Assembly (NCBI RefSeq): GCF_933775445.1
Contig: NC_065874.1
Coordinates: 312,501 to 376,500, forward strand
Origin: Argentina anserina
Taxonomy: Eukaryota; Streptophyta; Magnoliopsida; Rosales; Rosaceae
Direction: 5' to 3'
Length of the DNA: 64,000 nt
Both the position numbers and the translations under genes were made by a program. Below are positions 38,979-52,521 of the stretch, piece after piece (the stretch's first letter is position 1; each line of letters begins with the position of its first letter). Under the pieces are notes generated by a model. That model was given only the letters and a program-made list of their open reading frames with translations, made no database searches and was not told the DNA's origin.

Positions 38979-40787
38979 ATGGAAGCCATGTTCAAGCTTC
39001 TCCTAGCTTTTTGTGTTTTAGTCTCCCTATCTTCCTTCTCAGATGCCCAAACATGTTCCAGCTACACGTTCACCAGCAACAATAACTTCAATTCCTGCAG
39101 CGACCTTCCCTACCTCAACTCCTTCCTCCACTGGACCTTTGAGCAGTCCACGGGGAAGCTCACGATGGCTTACAGGCACACATCGGCGTCAACCACCAAC
39201 TGGGTCGCCTGGGGCATCAACCCGGACCTGTCCAAGGCCCAGAAGGCCATGTCCGGCACACAAGCTCTTGTTGCCATCCCTCAGACCAGTGGGGCACCCA
39301 CTGTCTACACCACTCCGATCACCGGATACAGCCCGACTATGGCCAACGGAAGTTTGAGTTACACTGTGACTGGCTTATCGGCTGAGGTTCAGAGCGGAGA
39401 GGTGATCATCTACGCCACTTGGACCCTGCCGACGAATACGACGTCGATTCTTCAGGTTTGGCAGGAGGGTGCGGTTGTGAGTGGGAGCTTAACTCAACAC
39501 CAAACTGCTGCGGCCAATCTTAATGCTCAGGGGACTTTGGACTTGCTTTCAGGCCAGACAGCCTCTTCCGGCGGGGCGAGCTCCACACTTAGGAAGAAAA
39601 ACGTAAGTAACTTAGTTGATCCGTTATAAATTAGTGTTGTGGGTTGTGTTTCAATTACTCTGTTTCATGTGTTTGATTTAAAAGAACAATACTTTGTGTG
39701 AAGATCAATAATCTAAACATGAAAGTTCCAGTCTTTCCTTCCTGATCTTTCTGGTGTTGAGATAGTTTTCATCGTAGAATTAGAGGGTCTTTGAAATTTC
39801 TCATAGCTTTCTAGATCGATTTGTTCCTTTCATTCATCAGCTAGAATTAGTCAAACATGTTGAACTAGGATATTTTTCTTGCTCTTGGATATTGTTAGGA
39901 AATTTAAACTAAGTCGCAGCCACATATGAATCAGTGGCTTCTATAAGTTTTAGAAAGATATTGGAATTTGTAAGTTGCGATATTTATCCCAGGATAATGA
40001 ATTAGAAATTTAGAATATGTTAGGTGAACTACCTTTGATGTATATGTGATGAAGACTGTTAGATGCTTCTTTAACTTCATCTGAATTGGTCAAACCTAAT
40101 TTGTAGAATTTCTTATAACAGATTCATGCAGTGCTAAATGTAGTGAGTTGGGGTATCTTGATGCCTTTTGGAGCCATGGTAGCAAGGTACTTGAAGACAT
40201 TCAAAGCTGCAGACCCGGCATGGTTTTACCTCCACGCCGGTTGCCAGACATCTGCCTATATTGTTGGTGTTGCTGGATGGGCTACCGGTATTAAACTCGG
40301 TAGCGATTCTGCTGGTATCCAGTATGACACTCACAGAACCATTGGGATTATCCTCTTCTGCCTTGGAACACTTCAGGTACATCTTGAAAGTTGAAACACA
40401 CTGAAATGTTGTTTCACAATGCTGCAGTGGTTTGGCACTTTGGCTATTATTCCTGTGGTTATACTAAAGTGAAAGCCTTGAATTTGGATGTAGGTGTTTG
40501 CTTTGCTCCTGAGACCCAACAAGGATCACAAGTTCAGACTTTACTGGAATATCTACCATCATCTTACCGGTTATCTTGTCATAACTCTCAGCATTGCCAA
40601 CATCTTCAAAGGGTTTGACATCTTGAAACCAAACAAGAACTGGAAGAATTCATACATTGGCCTCATCATTGCCTTGGCTGTCCAGGCTATTTTGTTGGAA
40701 GCTTACACATGGTATGTTGTAGTGAAGAGGAAGAAGGCTGAAAAGGCGCACCACGGCGTGAATGGTGCCAACGGCTATGGTGCTTAG
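38979..40787 (+). CDS. Cytochrome b561 and DOMON domain protein, three exons
   Basis: Predicted membrane electron carrier, in which an extracellular DOMON (DUF568/AIR12-type) haem domain passes electrons to an ascorbate-linked b561 core. Exons are 38979-39602, 40122-40376 and 40494-40787, giving 390 residues. Residues 1-23 form a signal peptide ending SSFSDAQ. The DOMON part includes [34 protein letters not shown] and [12 protein letters not shown]. The b561 helices carry the expected haem His residues in [31 protein letters not shown] and [10 protein letters not shown]. The C-terminal tail is basic ([11 protein letters not shown]). It resembles Arabidopsis At5g47530, annotated as auxin-responsive. 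Exon 1 is markedly more GC-rich than its surroundings. Confidence 0.93.
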
Positions 40788-41809
40788 AGATGGGAGATTG
40801 CAGAACGTATAGACTGGCATGAAGGGAGGAAGTGGTTCTTTTGTGTGTCTTCCTCCTCTTTCATCTTCCTTCTGCTTACACGTTCTTCCACCCTTTTGTA
40901 TAATTATCGCTTAGGGCGTGTTTAGGTAACATTTATGTACCGAGGGAGTTCAGGATTTAGAGGTAGAGATTTGATATATTTGTCACTTACTCATTACACT
41001 TATTTCTCTCCTTGCTATATTGATTTAATTATTCCAATTTACTTGGTTGCTTAAACTTAGAAGTTAGCTTGAACTTGATTATTCCATACACATGTCTTCA
41101 AATCTGAGAAAGTTTTTACGAGTCAAACCCATTAAGAATCATTCTTATTCACATTAACACCTCTTTATGTAATTGCAACATCACATTCATTTACCTAACT
41201 CAATAAGATTACCAAGTCTTGTGTCAGCCAGTTCTACTGGTTCAACAACTTTGGTATTGACTGAGCCATAAATACAGTTTCAGAGCACATAGTTCTTGAA
41301 CTTTTCAGCTTCGTGATAGATAGGAACAAGTCGTTTTGATCTCTTAGATGTGACTGATGAACAAGTCGGTACGAATGAGAGGAACATTTTAGATACTATG
41401 AACTCGTAGGCAAACTTGGCAATGCAAGAGCTCATAAGGATGTACTAAAGCATTGTCAACAAACGTTTTACTTCAGAAGCTTTTTAACCTTTTAGGTGTG
41501 CTTGGTAAATTGGTTCAAGCAGAAGTTTACTGTTTTGCAGCTCAAAGCCTAGGAAGAACTCTTCATATTCAGCAGTACATCTTATGTAATCTAACCATCA
41601 TCAAACGTCTTATAAAGCAAGAACTAGCATGCAGTTATATAAAGTAGATTACCAACCATATTTTAGCTCAATATCTTCAACAACAAATTGGGCATTGACT
41701 CGGCCCAAAATATAATTCAATATTATCTATGCAGAGATGTGAACAAGGCATGAGATTGGAGCTTGTGAACATTACTTTAGATGATATTGTGATACAAGCC
41801 ATCTCATTC

Positions 41810-44531
41810 TCATTCCTGCAAGGCCTTAACAAAGGCATCCTTAAGCAGAGGATTTGATGCTGCTACTCTTTGCGATGTGATGTCAAAGTCCTTACCAGAT
41901 CTGATGCAAACAGTAGAAATCAATTCTCAGTATGATAAAATTCTCTACGAAAGTGACATTCATGTGCAGATAATTTGTAAACAATTACATGCTGAAGATT
42001 AAGTATATTGACTACTAACATTCCACGAGAAACAATCAACAAGTATTGCCTATATTCAAAGGTCCATAATTAGGAAAACAGATAAAAGAAAATATTGATT
42101 CTCAAGTTGTTACTTACGGATCAAACACAGATCCTCCAGCTTCCGTAACAATCACAGCACCACCTGCCACATCCCTGAGACACAGGAAACACCAGAATCA
42201 AATCATTTTCCGCTAAAATTTAACAAGCATAACTTCAGGACAGAAGCTTATACCAAGGACCCCCAAAGCCGAGTTCATAAAAAAGATCAAGCCTCCCACA
42301 TGCAATTCCACAGAGGTTCAGTGCACAGGAGCCAGTCATTCGGAGCGATCTCACCTACGTAACAGAGCATTTGATAAGAAATTGAGATGACAACACAATG
42401 ATCATTATCATTTATGGGATTTTTTTTATTTACCTTGTAAAGTAAGCTATTTAGTCTCCCCGTAGTAGCATCGACAGTTAAACTATCACGTTTTGTTCCA
42501 GCCTGCTCCCAGCAAAACAACTTATGATCAGGTAGGTAGATTCACCAGATTTATGACATTGTAATTATCAAGTTCAAAGATTTGAGATATTAGTGATAAA
42601 AGCAGAACAGATATATAACTGGATTCCAAGTTTCCAACTCAACTGCTTGCTTAATTCAGTTCTAATTATAACTTAAAAACAGACATAACATTACTAATCT
42701 TTGGAGACATCCGCTAACAAGATTACAACATTTAATCAGATTGTATTGTATCTAAATTTTCCATCTTCATTGCACTTAGGAGAATTCGATTTAAAGTACA
42801 ATGGTAGTCTGCATTCTAATCCTACAACATCCTACAACTACTGAATTACTAGCCTCATCAATTAATGGCTAATGGAGTTCCTTTATTTAAGCAAAGCTTT
42901 TGCTCTCTAATATTCTCTTAGAATCTACACCTTTTCTCTTGAGGAGAGCGAATCAGATATTTGGGGGCTGGAGAAAGCAACAAAATATACAAATTTAGGT
43001 AGTAAGACATGATCAGTCATCCATATTCAACCATAACAAGCATTCACAAACCTCAGTTGCAAGGAGAGACTTCACAAGTTCACTTTGAGACGAAGCTGCA
43101 GTATTTCAACGGCATAAGCATTTAAATGTTAGAGATAAATAGAAAATCTTGTGATTGAGACGAATCAACCTGATGATTTAAACTCACCTTTGATAGGTTT
43201 CTCATTGAGAAATGCACCTCCTCCATGGATACCAGTAAAAAGCTACACAGTGAAACCTAAAGTTAATGCACTTTTACAGCTAGCAAGCAAGTACCATGTA
43301 GATGTATTTCACAATAAGAATCAATCATTCCAATGTGCAATTTTAAACCTTCACACGAATAGAACCTATATGTAGTCACTTGGGATGACATCTGGGGAGA
43401 CATTAATTCTTACCTCATCAATGATTGGATTATAAACAACACCAATTGTTGGAATCTTTCCAATAGTAAGACCAATCGAGACACAGACAAAAGGGAACCT
43501 GCAATCAATAATATTGGAATATATAAACAAGCAGATTCAATCTGCACGCGATAAGAAACAGTCATCCGCTATAGAAAATGTGATAGTTACCCATGGACAA
43601 AGTTAGTAGTGCCATCCAGGGGATCCACTATCCATGTTGGGTCATCAGTCAGCTCCGTTACACCACAAGCAGCAGTAGTTTCTTCACCAATGAACTAACA
43701 TTAACAACGACTCAAAAGGTTCAGACAACAGAAACACGGAACACTCTTAAGACTATTCTGAACACCAAACTGAAATGTTGTTAGTACGTAAACAGAAGAG
43801 AGGGGACAGAGAGTTACTCACCTTATGTGTTGGATAAAGCTGCTTGAGATGGGTAAATATGAGATCTTCACATGCCTTATCAGTTTCTGTGACCAAATCC
43901 ACCTAGAATATTCAACAAAATAGATGATTTTAAGAACAAAGTTCAATATCGTGATTATATCTTGCCCGTCTGAAACCACATTAGATAAGTTCGTCCCTCT
44001 ACATTTAATCCAAACTTTTATTTCTATCATTCAAGAAACATATCTTTCCAAGCTCAATGCAGCATTTCAGAATTCTCCACAAAATAAGCAAATTCTAAAT
44101 TTCAAGTTGGAATGGTCACAGCAATTCACATTAAGAATCCAAACTGGCCCAACACCAGTTTGATTAAACAGTTAAACAAAGTAGAAAGAAAGAAAGAAAT
44201 GAAAAGACCTGGCCTTTATGCTCCACATGTTTGATCTCGTAGAACCCCTTTCGAATTAGCTGCCATAAATCACAAACAAACACATATTAGACTTCATCTT
44301 AATCAACCAAAGACAGCAAAAAGAAAAAAGTTGAGACCTTGGGAGTGGAACTGACCTGTCCAGCTTTCTTGGCAGCATCAACAGCAGAGGCCAAGAACTG
44401 GGCAAGAGAATCTGCAATCCAAACAGTTTGTAAAGAATCAAACAAAAGAAAACCCAGTGATTGAAGGACTTGAATGTTCTTGACAAGAAAAGACAGGAAA
44501 AGGAAAGATTGGTCGTACCATTGTCAGCCAT
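41810..44531 (-). CDS. VTC4: Inositol monophosphatase / L-galactose-1-phosphate phosphatase, twelve exons
   Basis: Mg2+-dependent, Li+-sensitive phosphatase that acts on myo-inositol-1-P and, in plants, on L-galactose-1-P in ascorbate synthesis. Twelve small exons on the minus strand begin with ATG at 44531 (13 nt of coding, then an intron) and end with TGA at 41810; about 268 residues result. Metal-binding and family motifs are GEETTA in exon 5, [15 protein letters not shown] across exons 5-6, and [15 protein letters not shown] across exons 10-11. The N-terminus [20 protein letters not shown] and the C-terminal [16 protein letters not shown] match Arabidopsis VTC4 (At3g02870) closely. All exon phases are consistent. 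No frameshift was seen. Confidence 0.93.
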
Positions 44532-45532
44532 TGTTTTTGGAGAATGAGAAAAACAGAGAGAGGAATGCGGTGTTTTGAGTGGTACTAATTTAGCTGCGAG
44601 TGAGCTTTCACGTACCACATAGGAAGCAGAGGCCCAACTCGGACAGATATATAGGCGCATTCTCTTACGACACACAGCATTATATGCCTAGGAGCATTAT
44701 TCGCGTCCTTTCTGGGATGTTCAGGCGTTTGGTGTCTTTGGACATTAACCGTGTTTCTTGCCTAATATTTGGTAATTTTTTGCCAGTGTTCTTTGCAGGT
44801 AGAAAGGTGAATTGGTTCACTGGATGTGGAGATGTCTGTAGAGTGTAGACCACAACAAATCAACAGTGATTTACAGATTATGTAAGATCCATGGAATATG
44901 CTAAGATGCCGAACCTTATTCTATGTTGGCTGGAATCACATTCCCAACTTCCTATACCCCCTCTTGCAGCTAGATATGAACAATTATTTGCTGTGTTCAC
45001 GTCGGCAGTAACTGACATCAAACGTTGGTTGATCATTCTTAGATTGAAAGTTTACCACGATTAGATATCAAGAATAATCTTCAATCCAAATGTGGCGTGG
45101 TGCATGGTGCCATATAATGAGATTGTACGATGCTATTATAACAATGCGAATACGTGATGCTTGAATATCAAATTCTGAATGTCTAATCATATGAAGCAAA
45201 AAACTTGGATCCAAATGTGGCATGGTGTTTGCAGGCATGCGATTGTACAATATTTTATGACAATGTGATGCTTGAATATCAAATAAATTACAATATGGTG
45301 TGTTAAATATCAGCATCACCAGTAAACAACATGAAAAAAAATTTCTCAATTTATTTATCTACCTTTTGCAAAAGTGTGATTTTAATAAATAAAAAGCTAC
45401 ACAGGAGGAACACAATTGAACAAGATAAGGATCCTTCCGCTCTTGATATCATAGTCACGCCAAGATCTATGACAAGTCTAAAATTCATAGTACAAACTCC
45501 ACATATTCCACAAACAAGTGAAGTTCATTCTT
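44532..45532. other. Spacer between VTC4 and MO25-like
   Basis: Contains the VTC4 promoter and the MO25-like 3' flank. Within it, 45086-45283 is an imperfect direct repeat. No gene is seen. Confidence 0.6.
45086..45283. repeat. Imperfect direct repeat, about 85-bp units
   Basis: Both units start CCAAATGTGGCRTGGTG and contain GATTGTACRAT; both end GTGATGCTTGAATATCAAAT. They lie at about 45086-45172 and 45211-45283. Confidence 0.75.
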
Positions 45533-48500
45533 TCATGACAGTTCTTTTGGTTCCAAGGCAGCAATCTCTCTTACTACTTGAGCTTTGTCTGCCTCAAATT
45601 GTTCATCCTCTGCAACAAACATTTCATGGAATGTAAATATGGAGCTCACAACTACAAGTCATGCATACCAAGAGATATGCTACCTACCTTTATCAATTTT
45701 AAAATCAGCAAACAGCCGTAGAAGTTTGCTTCTATTTGCGACAAGTATGCCCACAATGTCGGCAGGTTTATTTTGGTTAGCAGCAAATAGCTGTGAACAA
45801 GAAAACTTGTCAGTAAAAAGCTATGAAGGGGACCCCAGAAGTATAAAATTCACAATGGGAGGATGGACTGAACCTTGAAAACATGAAATGCTTCGATCTG
45901 GATGCTCTTGCTTGACTCCTGCAAATAAATCACATTATTTCAAAATTAGTTTGAGCGATTTCTTCAGACTAATATATCATCAAAGCTCATATAAAATATA
46001 AAAAGGTTTATGATATGCATCTTCAACCAGTATGAAAAGGAAAACCAGAAGAGGGATTTTAAGTTTTTGGAAGTGAGGGAGAGAAAATAGCATCAGCAAC
46101 AAACAGTTTCGGAGAGTAAATCATACCCTGAGAAGATTCATCAGGATCCTCAAATTGTCTCTTGAGCTCACATAACGAGTCATTACAGCTGAATTTGACC
46201 TATCTAGCAAAATATCTCCTAACAGCTGAAATGAATTCAGAAGCTTCTTCAGCATATATCATTGCCATTAAAGTTATAATTGATCAACAAAAAACCCAAC
46301 TAGACAGCTTATTTCAAGAAGTTAATCAAAATAGAGAAGAGGTACTTTTATAAGAAACCAATAACAGAGTAAAAAGGGACCCAAATTCAGACATCATACT
46401 ATAAAAAAGACAGACCGTGTGCAACATTTGACATACCTTGACAGCTTGTCGTCGGGTAATGTAATTTGAGGATTCCAGCAGCTTTGAGTTATATTCCGCA
46501 AAGAACTGGTTGAAGATTGGAGACAACCAAGATCAAGTTGTAACACAAGCAGCAACATACAGTAATCAAGAAAGAAGAGTTTCAAATAACAAACGAAACT
46601 TGTATCGTTCTTTATTAATTCTTACCTCTCTTTTCACTAAACTGCTTTTATTATTAATTATACAATACATAAACTAGGACCAATATATTTATTGTTTCTG
46701 ACATGCATATTCTCAATGATGAACACTGGTGCACACCCATGCATGTATACCCAGAAAAAAAAATGAAGAGCCCTTACCCAGTCATAATTCTTGGATAAAA
46801 AATCTGCTACAGTAGATTTATGCCTTGTCATGAGTTCCTGCAGGAAGACGTTACAAGACATCAGAATGATACCACTGCAACACTTTAGATACAACATAAA
46901 ACAACAATGGCAGTAATTGAAAGAACTACAAGATTTTAGAGGCGAAACTAGTGCAACATTTCGACATGCAGACAAGAAATGTTTTCAAACAAGATGTTAA
47001 GTTTAACCAGCTGGCCGCAAACAAGTGCAAAGCACAGGCACACAATTTCACAGGTAGTAGGTTGTTTGAGTCAATATAAGAAGCCTGTGGAACAGATGTA
47101 TCATTCATAAAGAATTCTTTAAGATTAACTCAACCTTAAAAGTTGCAGCAGCATCTGCAGCAATATCGAAATTTGGAAGCTGTATGTAGTCAAAGAACTT
47201 CTTCATGTGTTGAGATTCCAAAACATATCTGCATTCAAACCCGCAAGTTCAAAAACTAGTTTTTGAGAGATAACATAAATTAACTACTACTGGGTGGATA
47301 AAGCTCTGAGCTCAAGCTCATCAAGATCCAAAGGATACACAATTTATGATAAACCAAGTTCAGGAGTTATCAAGATACTAACGCCACAGTCAAATCAGGA
47401 GCGAACTGATGAATCAAGTTTACTCTGTTCACCTTGCAACACTTTGGTGGCGTATGCACTCTCTCAACATCGCACCATAATGTAAAGCCATGTCTGTGTT
47501 TCCATACCTGGTCGAAGTAGAATTAAATAATTAGATAATTAACAAAATATATTTAATCAAGACAATTTTAAACAGCACCTATTCTTTCATAAAAAGTATA
47601 AATTTCCATAAAAGTAAAACAGCTTAGGACAACTTGATGATTCATTCACAATGTAAGATAATGTTTCCTTCCTAATGAGCCACTTTAAATAAAATGTTAC
47701 TGAGAACCAAAAGGTGCAAACTATTATGCTTTCCGATAAAAAAAACCCACAAAGAATGATGCAAAGCAAACGAGGAATGTTAGGGAAACATCTTTTCACA
47801 ACCACTCACTGCAATCTTAAATATAACATTCAAAAAGCATAAACGAAACTTCTTTATGCAGTCATCACTCATCACACAAAAGAACCTATAACTGATCTCA
47901 CCCATGAATTTCACAGATATTAAGTGTTAAGATGCAGCATACATTTATTTCTATATTGAATTTGAGTATGTAGTTCAATAATTGAAAAACGGTATATACA
48001 TCGTTATTCAGAGACCTAAGGTGCACTATTGAAAACCAGCATCATAGACAATTTACTAAATGAGATGGGTGCACAAGTAACCAAAATCCTTTGGAATAGA
48101 GTCTCACCCTTGGATCAAAACATCCATTAAATCAATATTAGCTTCCAAGTAATCGGATGCGATCAACTTGGAGTGAACCTGTTGCCTCTGTAGATTGGCA
48201 ACAACCTGAGTGGCATCTTTCCTCGCCTACATCACAATCCCAACCACCCACTGAATTCAAATACAGCGCACAGAGAACAAAAAAAAAACACAAAGGCCTT
48301 GGATGCCTACCTCCAAGTTCAATTTGGGAAGACACATGATCAGAAGCCGCAGCGTGTTCTCCCTGAAGAACTCCTGTGTCAATTGAGCACAAGCTTCCGA
48401 AACAGGCTCCGACTCACTATTGCCGTACAAAATGCACTTCAACTCCCTTATGTTTTTCGAAAGCTCCGCCATCTGTCCAACACAATCCAAATTCCAACAC

Positions 48501-48802
48501 ATAAGAAAAAGGCTTGTTTTTGAATCCAAACATAACCCCAAAACCGAAACTTGCATGATCCCAACACAAACAAAACAAAACGAGATGGTTTCAGCTAAGC
48601 AGTTCTAATTGGATTGGATCCAGATTAATTGCAACACAATCCAATTGGGGGATTGTGAACGTTACAAAAAAGAGGATACCTTTTCCTCGCGCTTGCTCTC
48701 CCGAGAATCGGGGGCGGTGCGCTGGGCATAGATGAGGAGATCGCGGGTTTGGCGGACGATGTCGACCGGCGTGCGGGGCTTAGACTTGAAGAGACCCTTC
48801 AT
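45533..48802 (-). CDS. MO25-like protein (CAB39 family), eleven exons
   Basis: Scaffold that binds and activates STE20/GCK-type kinases; in plants it is implicated in polarity and cytokinesis. Eleven exons on the minus strand run from ATG at 48802 to TGA at 45533, with about 341 residues, the family length. Diagnostic segments are [115 protein letters not shown] and [20 protein letters not shown]. The start was chosen by homology. A GC-rich in-frame stretch upstream (to about 48904) lacks an ATG and is probably leader. It resembles At5g47540. A (CT)n tract follows in the leader or promoter at 49011-49040. Confidence 0.94.
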
Positions 48803-49005
48803 CCTCTGGCTCTGGCTGCCGGTGCTGCTGCTCTGGCTGAGGCTACGTCGGAGCTGCTGAGATAATTTCTGCCGCGGCGGCGTAGGAGGAGAGAGCCCCG
48901 TCACCGGCCTCGAGGCTCTCCGGTGTCCTCTCTGTTTAGACGCACAGATTCCTATTGTGTCTTCTTTGGTTTTGTGTTCGCGACAGGGTCGTAGGGGTTA
49001 GTTAT

Positions 49006-49010
<5 letters not shown>

Positions 49011-49040
<30 letters not shown>
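49011..49040. repeat. (CT)n microsatellite
   Basis: Fifteen CT dinucleotides lie about 210 bp upstream of the MO25-like start; on the transcribed strand the tract is (GA)n. Confidence 0.95.
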
Positions 49041-49043
<3 letters not shown>

Positions 49044-50947
49044 TTCTCTCCCCTTTCAACTTTAGCATCGCACCTCGATTTTACTATGTGGGATTATATC
49101 TCATTCTTTTCTTCTTCTTTTTTGTAATATATATCTCTGATTGTGGTATCCTTAACCGACCAGTCTTCACGATTGGTAGTTTGCTCCAGTTTAGATCCAC
49201 CTCAACCTAGAAAACCTAACTTGGAATGATTTGTTAACATCGAGCACATCACTTGAAGAACTTGACTTGCCCTAGGTTTCATAACATAACACGTACAATT
49301 TGATGGTCGATTTTGTATCATCTTGTGCTTTGCTTAGTTTTTTATGTAATGAGTCATGAAACTTTACTTCAATTACTTGTTTTGTTGTCAGATTATGATA
49401 TTAGCGTCACATTACAATCATATCTTGTGTTTTAGTGTTTTACCCATAAGATAATGTCGTGTTCACTCAAGTGGCTAGGGTGAGCGAGAAATTTGATTTT
49501 CGTTTTGTTTTAGCTAGATCTATATCATCTCTAGCATGTCGGTACATATGTTGAGTTGTAATCGTCCTAATCCACTTATTCATTAATTCATGATCCTTTG
49601 TGTCTTAGTCGTATCATACATGGTTATGTACGTACCATATAAAAGAGATTAAAATATGTTTGCAATGATTATGATTGTGTCAATTATTTCAATAATTGAG
49701 ATAGATATGGTAACTCTTAAGTCACTAGGCATTTCATTCCCACTAAATCAGAGGCATAATCCAACAAATAATTGGATTTGATACAACCAATGAAAGTGAT
49801 AGCCACTGGGTTATGCTGCATGGTTTCCTTACCTAGCTGTCAATGTCGATCATCAGCCTCTCCTTCGATGTCTATCATTTATTGAAGCGATAAGGTCGCA
49901 CACTACTGGATGTAGTGCTGTACCCAATTTTGCATCATCGATCGTACAAGTAGCATTGCATTGCTTTACATGTTCATTCACATGCCTCCATTCCTTGGTG
50001 ATATTTCCGCTTAATCTCCCAACCAAACACATGACTTCATTCACGCACCTGCATCGATCACCCTAGTTTCTGCTTTCCTTTTGGCTCTAACACGCACCTG
50101 TTTACGGCATCAAGCTCGATTAGAGCTGTGTTCCAAGGTTTCATTAGTATTCCGGCTTTCAGCTAGCGTAATTAGATCCATTTTACAGCTATAAGATATG
50201 CCCAGTATACCTGCAATCCAAACCTAACTGTCCAACCCGATAATTCTACGTTCAACAGTTACTACAGTGATTTGGTGAACAATATTAGTTGTTTACTTAG
50301 CGTACAATATTATAGAATCTCCGATCGATGTATAAACACAGAATGACAACCAAATGATGGAGTAACAATATATAAAACAGCGATATTTGTTTCTTTATGG
50401 AGATCACGGATAATCTCAAAAGGCTTTTCACGGACCAAAAGTACATGAAACTATGTAACAAGTGCTTCCTCCGAGTTAGGTTATGATCACAGGGAATTAT
50501 ATAGGACAACACAACCGATAGAGATCAACTGCAAGTGTCGAGCCCTCGACGGATCCGGGAATGAAGACTTATATATGCTGAATTCTCTCCAATCCATACT
50601 AGCATTGATTTTCATATCAATGGTTCGATTACTAACTTCGATTCATATTCTCCCTCAGTTAAGATTGTAGGATAAACCCCATATATTTTTCTTTCAAGAT
50701 ATACAATGCATGCATTTCCAAATAGGATAAAGTAAAGAAAACAACTCTCAAGAAAAACCGATCATATGAAAATAAAAGATATTAGATGCAGAAAATTCCC
50801 AGACAATACATCAAGAACATTGAGTCTGAATATTTAAATAAGCTATAGTATTCCTTTATTACAATAACGAAAAATAAAAGAAATACAGTAAACTTGAAGA
50901 TACTGACATGACCGAATCACCGACCGGATTGGATCAACATGCATTGA
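49041..50947. other. Intergenic between MO25-like and the cystatin gene
   Basis: AT-rich spacer. A 63-codon minus-strand frame at 49853-50044 has three Cys residues but no signal peptide or family I recognise. The 3' UTR of the cystatin occupies the right end. Confidence 0.55.
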
Positions 50948-51292
50948 TTAATTCTTGACTTGATCGAAGGAGAGCAATTTTCTGGTATGCTCCCAAGCAC
51001 GCTCATAAACAACGCCCTGGTACTTGGCCGCCGCCGACTTATCCTTGACAGCGAGGACGAGCCGGTAGTTCTGGCCGGCGACGACCTGGGTCTCGCCCTT
51101 CAACACGCTCTGTAACTCCAGCTTCTTCCCGGATTGCTTGTTGTACTCCGAAATCGCGAACTCGGCAATCTCCTTCACGTGGATGTCGTTGGTGTCTTTG
51201 ATCGGGCTCCACCCGCCGGCAAGACCACCGCGTGCAGCGGCGGCCAGAGGAAGGAGGACGGCGAGGATTGCGAGGAGGCAGAATGGACGCAT
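50948..51292 (-). CDS. Phytocystatin (cysteine protease inhibitor), secreted, single exon
   Basis: Inhibits papain-like cysteine proteases. It has 114 residues and starts with ATG at 51292. Residues 1-20 form a signal peptide (FCLLAILAVLLPLAAAARGG). The N-terminal Gly pair is present (LAGGW), followed by a plant-cystatin helix signature variant (EIAEFAISEYNKQSG). The first binding loop is QVVAG (QxVxG) and the second contains the Trp in ERAWEH. No intron and no C-terminal extension are present. It resembles Arabidopsis CYS5 (At5g47550) and CYS4 (At4g16500), both of which sit in the matching Arabidopsis neighbourhoods. Coding GC is much higher than in the flanks. Confidence 0.93.
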   Translation of the reverse strand: MRPFCLLAILAVLLPLAAAARGGLAGGWSPIKDTNDIHVKEIAEFAISEYNKQSGKKLELQSVLKGETQVVAGQNYRLVLAVKDKSAAAKYQGVVYERAWEHTRKLLSFDQVKN

Positions 51293-51985
51293 CGTGAACG
51301 TTGAAGTTGTGTTTGAATGAGAGGAAGAGAGAAAGGAGGAGAAAGGCGGTTTGGAGATAGGCCTGGTGGGTGGGACGATAACGGGTAAAGCAAGTAATGG
51401 AGCGTCGGTGCTATAAAGGCAGGCGCAGATGAATAGGAGATGTTGTACGAGTATCTACAAGACCTAAATTATCCACAGGCTCTCGGGTGTATATGGAAGG
51501 TTCCAGATTTTCTCATTAGTTGCACCCCGGTGTTTGGGATTTATTACGGTAGTGCCATCGTGTGAGTAACGTGTGCTAGATGGCTCGAGGCGGGAAGTTG
51601 GGGTAGTTAAGGAATTTGATGGATTTGGTGGCAAATAGTCAAATACTGTGATCAAGAAACGAGGGAGGGGGAGACTCTAGTTGTACTGTTGTAGTTATGG
51701 ACATGGTTTTATTCATAAGTTGATACGAACCAAGAGACAAGATAAGGATGACTTTTTGGGGCGTTATAAGTAACTATGTAGTCCGTGACATTAACAATAA
51801 TATATATCCAATTAGGTGCACTATTCAATGAGATTTTCTTCTCATGTATTTTGGACTGCCTAACTCTGGTCGATCTATGATCATCTTGTGTTTTGTTTGT
51901 TACCATTCTTTATCTTTGTATTCACGTTCTTGTGTTGCTAAGCAGTTGAGGACGCTTGAATCACAATCCAAGGTGCTTTGGTCAG

Positions 51986-52072
51986 GTGGGTGTGAAAGCC
52001 ATTGCTGAGTTCAACAAGCAATCCTACTATCCTAGGTAGAAAATTAAGCTTCAAGGGACTGAATTTTTTTAC
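51986..52072 (+). pseudogene. Possible cystatin fragment
   Basis: The plus strand reads VGVKAIAEFNKQSYYPR, a stop, then KIKLQGTEF. This resembles the cystatin helix of the neighbouring gene (VKEIAEFAISEYNKQSGKKLEL) with five residues missing and a stop. The fragment is short, so the call is tentative. Confidence 0.4.
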
Positions 52073-52392
52073 CTTAGGTGGAATATTAAGCTTCCACATT
52101 ATGTTTATCAGCTTTATTTGGAGGATTTACCATTTAAGGCCAGCCCCAAACAAAAATCACCATCTTGATCAGCGACTGGAGTGGAGATTGCCATGATCTG
52201 TTTCACCCTTAGGGGGCGTTTGTTACATGGGATTGGATGGGATTAGACTGCTTGTATAAGAAAATAAGTCTTTGTCCTATGTTTGGGGATTTCAGGGATA
52301 TAATTTAATGAGCTTCCGTAAGCCCCGTGTCCTCAAAATACCGGCTTACACAAACCCCTCATATTTCATGGGTTTGTGTAAGTCCCGTGTTT

Positions 52393-52521
<129 letters not shown>

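Noticed and set aside
48803..48904. N-terminal extension of the MO25-like protein upstream of its ATG
   Set aside because: The in-frame stretch has no ATG and family members begin at MKGLFKSK; it is most likely leader sequence.
49853..50044. 63-codon frame with several Cys residues
   Set aside because: No signal peptide and no known small Cys-rich pattern; kept only as a note in the spacer entry.
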